Shown here: positions 1 to 6,197 of the stretch, one piece after another
How the letters are laid out: every line of letters starts with the position of its first letter
How positions within the stretch are numbered: the stretch's first letter is position 1
From: a virus
DNA length: 28,094 bases
Virus record (IMG/VR): IMGVR_UViG_3300033145_001692
Location: 1 to 28,094 of that record
Direction: 5' to 3' (one strand)
Program-made: the position numbers and the translations under genes
Notes under the pieces: generated by a model
What the model was told of the DNA's origin: nothing
Seen by the model: only the letters and a program-made list of their open reading frames with translations
Database searches by the model: none

Positions 1-96
1 GAACCACTCGCCCATCACGCTGTTGCTGTATTTTGATCCACCATAACTCTCTAACCATTGACGTTCGATTGCACCCAAAACATGAAGATGGAACAT
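1..96 (-). CDS. Partial hypothetical protein (N-terminus only)
   Basis: This is the first 32 codons of a gene that runs off the left edge of the window. The ATG at 96 follows a GGGAGGT ribosome binding site four bases away, which is why I believe the frame. The visible protein starts MFHLHVLGAIERQWLESYGG and has no recognisable motif. It is the gene after the 89-residue ORF at 151-420, separated by a gap holding a small hairpin. An SbcD/gp47-type nuclease often follows an SbcC-type ATPase, but nothing visible supports that here. Confidence 0.6.
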   Translation of the reverse strand, partial: MFHLHVLGAIERQWLESYGGSKYSNSVMGEWF

Positions 97-122
97 AGTA
101 CCTCCCTGTGTAACGATTAGTT

Positions 123-140
123 GAGCCGTGGAGTCGGCTC
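123..140. repeat. Short perfect inverted repeat between genes
   Basis: GAGCCG and CGGCTC flank a six-base loop, giving a six-base-pair GC-rich hairpin in the 54-base gap upstream of the partial gene. On the minus strand no T-run follows, so it is not a standard intrinsic terminator. It could be an operator, an mRNA processing site or a weak attenuator. Confidence 0.5.
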
Positions 141-150
141 CAACGAATGG

Positions 151-420
151 TTATGTCCAGTAGTACTCACGAACGATGGCAACGAATTTGCTGAACTCCG
201 GGAATATCTTCTTGATTATCCACAATCTGAATCGGCCCGGGGTCTGGCTCAATTTGAAAAAATCATCCTGGAGAATCTTTTGGGAGGTGTCCCTTATTTT
301 TCTAAGTCGGTCCACTTCTGTAATTAACCAACATATGCGGACCTCATCATCCGTTGCACACCGTGAGTCAATCTGGGCAGATATTCGTTTGTTTATGTCC
401 TTACAAATTTCATCGTACAT
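151..420 (-). CDS. Hypothetical protein, 89 aa
   Basis: The start chosen is the ATG at 420 (MYDEICKDINKR) because GGGAGG lies six bases upstream. An upstream in-frame TTG at 435 has no such site. The gene begins two bases after the TGA of the Rad50-like ATPase gene, so the two are probably co-translated. The protein is soluble, charged and mostly helical in appearance (ITEVDRLRKIRDTSQKI), with two cysteines that form no motif. I do not recognise the family. Confidence 0.6.
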   Translation of the reverse strand: MYDEICKDINKRISAQIDSRCATDDEVRICWLITEVDRLRKIRDTSQKILQDDFFKLSQTPGRFRLWIIKKIFPEFSKFVAIVREYYWT

Positions 421-421
421 A

Positions 422-1543
422 TCAAGTCCTCCCAATTACTGGTGTCTCTGTTTGCCAGTCTTTCCTCAGTGCGCCGCATGTGGGACATGTTTCTGCTTCT
501 CTCATCTGTCTTTTTCTCAGTTCTGTAAGCTCTGAATCAAGTGAGGATATTCTCTCAGTAGCAAATCCGCACGACTTTTCGAGTTGACGTATACTGTCAC
601 ATGTTCTTTTGAGTCCTGAACGCTTGACGCGAATTTCCTTAGCTTTGTCGAACAAAGCCTTTAACTCATTTACCTCAGATTCCGCAGCAAGAAAGTGAGT
701 ATTTCCTGATATACGATTTTCCAGAAGTTCTATGTTTTCACATTGGTCTATAAGGCTATTGTGTTTTGTAGCAACCTTTGTCCTTTTCACGATCAGATCT
801 TTGATGGTTTGCACATCAGGTTCGAGACGTAGGACTTTTTCATGTTCCACAATTCGGGATTCGATATGTCTGACCAGTCTGGCTGTTTGGATGAGTTCTT
901 CTTTTCGTGTAGCGACTCTGGCTTTGGTGGCAAGAAGATCGTCAATAGTGCCTATCAATTTACCTGCTGGTGTAAGATAGTCCGCAGCTTCAATCTTCTT
1001 GCCAAGAGCTACCAATTCGGCTTGATGCTTATCTCTCTCTCCTTTGGTACTATTGACAATAGTATTAGCGTCATGAACAGACCTTCGGATAATGTCAAGG
1101 TTGGCTGCTTCACTGAGGTTTCTTGCGACTTCTCCAGGAGGTTGTTGCAAAAGGTAGAACCTGTCGAATTGAGCCTGAAGATTAACCTCATCCATCAGTG
1201 TACACAAGGCAACTTCTTCAGGAACTTCCGAACGTTTCATTGCCACAAGTTCTTCGGAGTCATCAGCATCGGAAATAACATACTTATTTGTGTTGCCAAC
1301 TTTGGTGCGTTCCACTGTGCAGTCGTCAAAATCTATCAGAGTGGATACAGTTGCTTTCTTTCCAGCGAAGTGAGACCTGAACGTGTCGATGGTAGGGACA
1401 TTGGTCAACGTTGCTCTGAGTCCCTTCATTATGGCAGACTTTCCTTGGTGCGACTTTCCTTTTATTACAGTCACACCAGGTGGAAATTCTATGGTTGTAT
1501 CTTTGTGGGATTGAATATGTTGAAGTCTGATAGATTTGATCAT
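422..1543 (-). CDS. Half-length Rad50/SbcC-like ATPase ending at a zinc hook
   Basis: This is an SMC/Rad50-type P-loop ATPase N-terminal lobe. The Walker A is GKSHQGKS (residues 29-36). A Q-loop-like region NLQAQFDRFYLLQQPP lies near residue 125, followed by a helical coiled-coil stretch and a CPTC zinc-hook-like motif at residues 353-356. The protein stops about 17 residues later. Full Rad50/SbcC/T4 gp46 proteins continue through a second coil into a C-terminal lobe with signature motif and Walker B; that half is absent, and the next genes do not supply it. It starts at an ATG with AGGAGG upstream and overlaps the preceding gene by four bases (ATGA). A role in double-strand-break processing with RecA and SSB is inferred from fold and context. 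Confidence 0.8.
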   Translation of the reverse strand: MIKSIRLQHIQSHKDTTIEFPPGVTVIKGKSHQGKSAIMKGLRATLTNVPTIDTFRSHFAGKKATVSTLIDFDDCTVERTKVGNTNKYVISDADDSEELVAMKRSEVPEEVALCTLMDEVNLQAQFDRFYLLQQPPGEVARNLSEAANLDIIRRSVHDANTIVNSTKGERDKHQAELVALGKKIEAADYLTPAGKLIGTIDDLLATKARVATRKEELIQTARLVRHIESRIVEHEKVLRLEPDVQTIKDLIVKRTKVATKHNSLIDQCENIELLENRISGNTHFLAAESEVNELKALFDKAKEIRVKRSGLKRTCDSIRQLEKSCGFATERISSLDSELTELRKRQMREAETCPTCGALRKDWQTETPVIGRT

Positions 1544-1863
1544 GCAGGTATCCTCCTACCCCCGTGCCACATAGCAGAACCGAAGCCTATGATTGTGCTT
1601 ATGTTTCCACACAGTTTGCACTGCCACTGAACCATTCCAATCACTTGGAAGTCCCATTCCTTTTCGTATGGATACTTTGTTATGTTTCCACACTTGCAGG
1701 TGCATCGAAGGAAACTCAGATCTCCTTTTGGCATTTGTTTGGTGGCATCTTTCTCAATGTCCCTGACTATCTTACAATCAGGACATAACCATCCATCTTC
1801 TTCAAGGTTGCATATTTTCAGGGTTTCACACTTATAGCATATCTTTTTTTCAGGGGAAGTCAT
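1540..1863 (-). CDS. Zinc-ribbon protein, 107 aa
   Basis: The protein has several paired-cysteine knuckles: CYKC near residue 9, CPDC near 27, CTCKC near 54 and CKLC near 82. This is consistent with two zinc ribbons. A GGAGGAGGGAGT ribosome site precedes the ATG. The stop overlaps the start of the Rad50-like gene (ATGA), and the start is four bases into the end of the resolvase-like gene, so it belongs to the recombination operon. The specific function is unknown; nucleic-acid binding is the usual role of such ribbons. Confidence 0.7.
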   Translation of the reverse strand: MTSPEKKICYKCETLKICNLEEDGWLCPDCKIVRDIEKDATKQMPKGDLSFLRCTCKCGNITKYPYEKEWDFQVIGMVQWQCKLCGNISTIIGFGSAMWHGGRRIPA

Positions 1864-2246
1864 ACTCCCTCCTCCACTGCTAATTTTGACCAGTCTTTGA
1901 ACCTCATGATGATGAGGTCATTTTCATGTTTTTCCCCAACAACGTGTACGGCAACAACAGGCATTTTCAAGGCACTGGGGTTATTCTTCACCGCTTGTTT
2001 CATCATTTCTTCTCCAACAAACTTCTTTCGAGTTTTGGCTTCGAAAGAGAACCAGTCATGGGCAACATCCTCACCACCAAGTGTTCCGATATTGGATCCT
2101 TGCACCATTTTTGCCAGAGTTGTTTGGTAACCTCTACCACGAGACTTGTTTAGATTGGCCATCTTTCTTGTCGTTTCTTTGTCTTCAATGAGCCTCTTTT
2201 GCGTTGCCAATTGCGAGTCGAGGGAAGGCCTTTTCAGTCTGGACAT
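1860..2246 (-). CDS. Possible Holliday-junction resolvase / PD-(D/E)xK nuclease
   Basis: This 128-residue protein has a layout typical of small endonuclease-fold resolvases. A basic start contains RGRGYQTTLAKMV, followed by GGEDVAHDWFSFEAKTRK, where the Asp and the E-x-K could be the metal-binding set. Then comes a predicted strand, KMPVVAVHVV. The segment HENDLIIMRFKDW resembles the last strand of these folds. It overlaps the 3' end of the exonuclease gene by 13 bases, with AAAGGT as ribosome site. Neighbours (RecA, FEN, Rad50-like) fit recombination or branch resolution. The family call is from pattern only and could be another restriction-fold nuclease. Confidence 0.45.
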   Translation of the reverse strand: MSRLKRPSLDSQLATQKRLIEDKETTRKMANLNKSRGRGYQTTLAKMVQGSNIGTLGGEDVAHDWFSFEAKTRKKFVGEEMMKQAVKNNPSALKMPVVAVHVVGEKHENDLIIMRFKDWSKLAVEEGV

Positions 2247-3103
2247 GATTCATACCTTTCGATGAGGCTCATCCAACGTGCAAAGCTGTCATCCGTTAAT
2301 TGGGATTGGAAGTTGTATTCTTCAAACACACCCAAGAACTTCCCAATGATAAGGTCATCTTCTACAATATCGGGAACAATCGTACCTTCATAGGGAAGTT
2401 TTACCAGAGATGTGTTTCTGTCAACAATGTCAGGGTTATCTCGGATCCTTTTGTATGTTTTGTGATGGGAGGGAAGTTCATCATTGAGATACTTGATGGC
2501 AGTGGGTTCTCCAACTCCTTCAATGCCTTCAACTGTGTCAGTAGAACAGCCAGCAATGGCTTTTGCTTCCCACCATCGAGATGGGTCAATACCATATTTG
2601 TCTATGAAGGTGTGTTTGGTTATCTTCTTCTTGAGGATGGGATCATACATACTGACCTGATCAGTCAGTAGTTGGTAGAGGTCATTGTCTCTGGATACAA
2701 TCACAAAGTCATCTTCCAGATAGTTCAGGGTGATAGCAGCAATGATGTCATCTGCTTCCATTCCTGTCTGAATGAAAGTGTTGGAAAAGCCCATATCAGG
2801 AATGACTTTCTTTCGAAGGATTTTGAATTGCTCATAGGAAATGTCATCGATCTTTTTTTCGTCAATGGTTTTCTCTTCTTTGGGCCTCACTTTATATTCG
2901 GGATACACATCTTTTCGGAAGTATCTCCCACTGTCCCAAACGAAAAGGAAATTACCAGAGTCCAGAGCCTTTGACAACATGGGAAGAGCCATTATGAAAT
3001 TGAAGATTACTTCGGTGCTCATTTCATGATAACTGAGTTTTGTAGTATCCATAGCATGTCTGGCTCTGTGACAGAGAGCATTGGCATCGACTATTATTTT
3101 CAC
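2234..3103 (-). CDS. 5'-3' exonuclease / flap endonuclease (Pol I N-domain type)
   Basis: The protein is 289 aa from the GTG at 3103, chosen because GGGAGGG lies six bases upstream and the previous gene ends four bases before; longer in-frame starts run into that gene. FEN acidic motifs are clear: KIIVDANALCHRARHA at the N-terminus, FVWDSGRYFRKDVYPEYK, GMEADDIIAAI and IVSRDNDLYQLL. A helix-three-turn-helix segment GIEGVGEPTAIKYL follows. It would remove RNA primers and flaps. The phage polymerase in this window carries its own N-terminal UDG-like domain instead of this nuclease, so the exonuclease is supplied as a separate gene. Confidence 0.9.
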   Translation of the reverse strand: MKIIVDANALCHRARHAMDTTKLSYHEMSTEVIFNFIMALPMLSKALDSGNFLFVWDSGRYFRKDVYPEYKVRPKEEKTIDEKKIDDISYEQFKILRKKVIPDMGFSNTFIQTGMEADDIIAAITLNYLEDDFVIVSRDNDLYQLLTDQVSMYDPILKKKITKHTFIDKYGIDPSRWWEAKAIAGCSTDTVEGIEGVGEPTAIKYLNDELPSHHKTYKRIRDNPDIVDRNTSLVKLPYEGTIVPDIVEDDLIIGKFLGVFEEYNFQSQLTDDSFARWMSLIERYESCPD

Positions 3104-3107
3104 TTTC

Positions 3108-3278
3108 TTACCCTCCCGCATATTCAAATTCACCATCTTCCATGTCTCCAGCAACCCAACGAAGTGCCTCCATTACTCCTTCTTCGTAGGACATACCAAA
3201 ATAACATGAGCCTTCATCAACACCTTCGTTCAACTTCGGGTGATCCATAGCTTCGTATATCTCTTCCAGTGTCTTCAT
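3108..3278 (-). CDS. Small acidic hypothetical protein, 56 aa
   Basis: I start this at the ATG at 3278, which overlaps the RecA stop as ATGA and has AGGTGAGG just upstream. An earlier in-frame ATG at 3359 would lie deep inside recA. The protein MKTLEEIYEAMDHPK... is acidic, with no membrane segment or cysteine motif. It is tucked between recA and the exonuclease gene, so it is presumably made with them. Function is unknown. Confidence 0.6.
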   Translation of the reverse strand: MKTLEEIYEAMDHPKLNEGVDEGSCYFGMSYEEGVMEALRWVAGDMEDGEFEYAGG

Positions 3279-4348
3279 TTCCTCACCTTTCGTTTTCTTG
3301 GGTTGTTCAGTGCGGTTTGTACTCTCTCCCAAAGATCGATTGTTTTCTCCCTGAGCCATTCTTCGAAATCATGATCCTCTATCCAACCGATAGCGGATTC
3401 CATAGATTGATAAGGCTTTGTGTTACAGTCGTACCGAGTGGCACCCTCCACGTCTTTGCAGTACTGAAGGTTACCACGTGTATCGTCAATGCCAAGACCA
3501 AATACAATGTAGACATCGGCGGTGCGGAAAGGTTCATCGACACTGCTTTTCTTGACAGTGCATATGGACTTGATTCCGTATGTCTTTTCTTGCTTGGTTC
3601 CAGTAGTTTGATTGGGATCCGCTTTGAATGTGATGCCTCGTGTCAGGAATTTGTTTTGAGCAGGAGGCCCAATTCTAATTCGCAAGGAGGCATAGAACTC
3701 AACACCTTTTCCACCAGGGGTAACTTCAGATCCCATACCACCCCTGATCTGATTACAGCAAGGAATTATCCAATTGTTCTGCTTGATGATTCGTGCTGTC
3801 TTTCTGAGGCCTTGAGAGAAGTCTTTGGCAATCCTCATTCCCATCTTATCTCCCGTATCACTCATTTCCAGTTCGGAAGAGAGAGCAGCAAGGGAGTCAG
3901 TGCCAATACCATTGATGACATCTGATCTTGGCGGATCGAATTTTGTTATCAAGTCAAAGACTTCCTTCACTGTGTCAGGTTGATGGTAATTACTTTTGTC
4001 TATTGCCAGTTGGAAGATCTTGGCATATACTTTATCCATTCTGGCTTCTGGATCAAGTATCATCGTATCTCCACCACGAGCTTGAACATAGGCTAAGATT
4101 TCAGACAGCAGGGCTGTTTTCCCTGCACTGGAAGGGCCAAATATCTCTAAGAGAATGCCACCCGGAATGCCCCCACCATGAACCCGCAGACCTGATATAG
4201 CTAAATCAAGAGTCGTGGACCCTGTGGAGATCATCGTCTCTGTGTTGCCTTCATATGGAGTAATATCCAATTCGTCTACATCGGCAACCAAATCCTCTTC
4301 GAGTTTCTCCACTTCTGTTTTTGGTGCATCAGGTCTTTTCAGTTTCAT
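3275..4348 (-). CDS. RecA/UvsX-type recombinase
   Basis: This 357-residue protein has a RecA core. The Walker A is GPSSAGKT (residues 71-78), after a segment GSTTLDLAISGLRVHGGGIP typical of phage RecA-like proteins. A catalytic Glu candidate lies in TMILDPEARM, and a Walker-B-like strand carries the IGTDSLAAL segment. An L2-like loop occurs at CNQIRGGMGSEVTPGGKG. It would polymerise on ssDNA and drive strand exchange for repair and recombination-dependent replication. The start ATG overlaps the SSB gene stop (TAATG) and GGAGA precedes it. The C-terminus is strongly basic (NNPRKRKVRK). Confidence 0.93.
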   Translation of the reverse strand: MKLKRPDAPKTEVEKLEEDLVADVDELDITPYEGNTETMISTGSTTLDLAISGLRVHGGGIPGGILLEIFGPSSAGKTALLSEILAYVQARGGDTMILDPEARMDKVYAKIFQLAIDKSNYHQPDTVKEVFDLITKFDPPRSDVINGIGTDSLAALSSELEMSDTGDKMGMRIAKDFSQGLRKTARIIKQNNWIIPCCNQIRGGMGSEVTPGGKGVEFYASLRIRIGPPAQNKFLTRGITFKADPNQTTGTKQEKTYGIKSICTVKKSSVDEPFRTADVYIVFGLGIDDTRGNLQYCKDVEGATRYDCNTKPYQSMESAIGWIEDHDFEEWLREKTIDLWERVQTALNNPRKRKVRK

Positions 4349-5502
4349 TATGTTATTCTCCGTCTCCTCTTCTTAGCGGCCCCACCATCACCCCTTTTCA
4401 GCTTGCTGACCTTCTTTTCCTCTGAGGGATCAACTGGAGGCACTTCTTCTGTGGTTACCGGTTTTGCACTTTCTTCTGTGGTTACGGGGTCTGGGTGTTC
4501 TACCGGAGGAGGGGGATCATCCCCAGCGGGGCCTTCCTCCCCTTTGATTTTCATTGCCAGTTCATGACAGTCATCCCATTTCACACAAGGCCCGCATTCG
4601 GGGTGTTCGTCACTATCCTTGCCAATCGTGTGCCCATGGGGACAAGTTCCATCATCATCACCTCCTGGTTCACCATCAGCAGCAGGTGGTGGAGTTCGCA
4701 GTTGAGGAGCGGGTGCATCTTCTCCTTCAACATAAGGATGGCCATAGAAGGCTTCATACACTCTTTCATAATCTGGAAACATTTCTATGCATTTGTCAAG
4801 AGGGAACACTTTCGCCATGATTTCATCAGGGATTTCTTTGACATCTCTGACAACGAACTGGTGACCCGTGTAGCCAAGACTGTCCCTGTCTTTCCCCCGG
4901 CTGTCTTTGTAGGTGCCAGTTTTGTCGATGTTGAAGGAGATGCTCATGCCCTCAAAGGGATCCGAGAATGCAATCGACCCTCCTTTGGGATTGGATTTGT
5001 TGAGGTTGTCAATCTTCAGTTCGAAGAAGAAGTGAGAGACCTCCCAAAGCTGAATGCCCTTTTCCTCTTCTTCGGGGCTGTCATGAACCCATACGAAATA
5101 GACAGTACGCCGCTTGGCGCGGAGGTCATTGAACTGACTCAGTTCAAGGGTTGTCTGACGGATGTACTCTGCTATGGGGTCTTTCTCACCATAGTTCTTT
5201 GCCTGGGATACGAAGACCTCCCCGCCTGCGCCGACACTCGTATAAACCCAAATGTCAACCACATACGATACTTCTCCTTCACTCTCCTTGGGATGCTGGG
5301 GGCCGGCTTCGAAGGGAATGATATCGATCAAGTGTGTTCCCTTCTCTGGCCTCCAGATCTCCATCCCTTCAGGGATTTCTTCTTTCAGAAAGATGCTCCC
5401 AAAGGAACTCTTCCCCATGTCATCCTTGGTGTCAATTGCCTCTTGCTGGCGGGCAAGAAGCGCCTCCCTCTGAGCTTTCATCCTTTCCTTCAATGTTGAC
5501 AT
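4348..5502 (-). CDS. ssDNA-binding protein (gp32-like) with zinc motif
   Basis: This 384-residue protein sits directly upstream of recA and resembles phage gp32-like single-strand binding proteins. It has a basic N-terminus (MSTLKERMKAQREALLARQQ), then an OB-like beta-rich core with KGTHLIDIIPFE, VVDIWVYTSV and TVYFVWVHDS. A Cys/His cluster CPHGH...CGPCVKWDDC lies near residues 290-315. The tail has Pro/Thr/Glu-rich repeats (PVTTEES, PVTTEEV) and ends KKRRRRIT. The basic end is odd: most SSBs end in an acidic tail that recruits partners, though an acidic stretch lies just before it. The ribosome site is AAGGAGG. Family assignment is from context plus general character. Confidence 0.7.
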   Translation of the reverse strand: MSTLKERMKAQREALLARQQEAIDTKDDMGKSSFGSIFLKEEIPEGMEIWRPEKGTHLIDIIPFEAGPQHPKESEGEVSYVVDIWVYTSVGAGGEVFVSQAKNYGEKDPIAEYIRQTTLELSQFNDLRAKRRTVYFVWVHDSPEEEEKGIQLWEVSHFFFELKIDNLNKSNPKGGSIAFSDPFEGMSISFNIDKTGTYKDSRGKDRDSLGYTGHQFVVRDVKEIPDEIMAKVFPLDKCIEMFPDYERVYEAFYGHPYVEGEDAPAPQLRTPPPAADGEPGGDDDGTCPHGHTIGKDSDEHPECGPCVKWDDCHELAMKIKGEEGPAGDDPPPPVEHPDPVTTEESAKPVTTEEVPPVDPSEEKKVSKLKRGDGGAAKKRRRRIT

Positions 5503-5656
5503 TTGGATCCTCCTTACGTGAATAGGTTATATAGAACTTCCTTCTGGTTTCAAGCTTTGCCCAAGTAATTAGCTTTGTGCCAAGGTATAAACAAAAGAAA
5601 ACAAGTACCGCTAATACTATCCCCAATCCTAAGTTTGAAAGTTGGATAGTTATCAT
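5432..5656 (-). CDS. Small single-pass membrane protein, 74 aa
   Basis: This begins by ATGA overlap with the preceding gene and encodes MITIQLSNLG, then a clear hydrophobic helix (LGIVLAVLVFFCLYLGTKL, about residues 10-28). A basic stop (TRRK) and a polar tail follow. It overlaps the first 71 bases of the SSB gene in another frame, covering that gene's ribosome site, which is unusually long for this genome. The membrane helix argues it is real. Function is unknown; the short tail beyond residue 50 may only reflect readthrough to the next stop. Confidence 0.5.
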   Translation of the reverse strand: MITIQLSNLGLGIVLAVLVFFCLYLGTKLITWAKLETRRKFYITYSRKEDPNVNIEGKDESSEGGASCPPARGN

Positions 5657-6114
5657 CTCTTTAGGCCTCTGTTTCGACTTATATTCAACTGGTCGATATG
5701 TTGTTTCCGCCTTTCTTCTGATCCCAGTTGTTCGATCATTTCCTGTGAGGCTGTAGACTTAGACCAGTATCCGGCAGTGTATAAACGAGTCAATCCATCC
5801 AGTGACCTGCCTCTATGGTCGAATCCTTTTTTGGCAATCTCATACACATCCAATTTGTGTTCCAGATCGATCAACTCCAGATCATCTTCGATCTTCGCCT
5901 TTACTGCTGCTTCGGAAGGACTTGGAGGCAGGCCAAAATCACCCGGCTTTGCTCTTATGGTCAGGCTGAGCCTCCGCCTATGTAATTTGGCCTGTTTCTC
6001 TGTATCTGCCCACTTTTCTCCCCAATACAGATAGTGGCTACCCTGTTCTGCAAGGTTCTCTTCGAGTTTGGTGAAGTCTACTTTTATGTCCTGGCGGTAT
6101 TCTCTATCAGTCAT
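5653..6114 (-). CDS. Possible UvsY-like recombination mediator
   Basis: This 153-residue, highly charged helical protein is the first gene after a promoter and lies upstream of SSB and RecA. A segment GSHYLYWGEKWADTEKQAKLHRRRLSL is followed by a long helical region (VKAKIEDDLELIDLEHKLDVYEIAKKGFDHRGRSLDGLTRL). The layout of W/K-rich helices, then an Ala/Lys helix, then D.....R...L resembles recombination mediators of the T4 UvsY kind that load recombinase onto SSB-coated DNA. The resemblance is architectural and contextual, with no diagnostic motif. Its ribosome site is AGAGAG, and a promoter lies 20 bases upstream. Confidence 0.4.
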   Translation of the reverse strand: MTDREYRQDIKVDFTKLEENLAEQGSHYLYWGEKWADTEKQAKLHRRRLSLTIRAKPGDFGLPPSPSEAAVKAKIEDDLELIDLEHKLDVYEIAKKGFDHRGRSLDGLTRLYTAGYWSKSTASQEMIEQLGSEERRKQHIDQLNISRNRGLKR

Positions 6115-6132
6115 TTTTCACTCTCTTCTGTA

Positions 6133-6167
6133 TCTATTATAGCACACTTTTCTGCGGTGCGAAAATT
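6133..6167 (-). promoter_or_regulatory. Extended -10 promoter for the recombination operon
   Basis: On the minus strand a perfect TATAAT (6141 down to 6136) is preceded by TGC, giving an extended -10 (GTGTGCTATAATAGA). It sits in the 83-base gap upstream of the possible mediator/SSB/recA genes. No good -35 is visible. The surrounding 35 bases recur at 18659-18693 upstream of the 199-residue gene and queC, so it is a repeated phage promoter and not a chance TATAAT. Confidence 0.8.
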
Positions 6168-6197
6168 AGGTCTGACCATTGTAGAATCAGTCAATTC

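Noticed and set aside
3269-5499. Long plus-strand open frames (218 aa at 3269-3925; 334 aa at 4495-5499)
   Set aside because: They lie exactly opposite recA and the SSB gene, have no ribosome sites and give no recognisable domains. They are antisense shadows. The same holds for 842-1630, 18131-18712 and 22913-23716.
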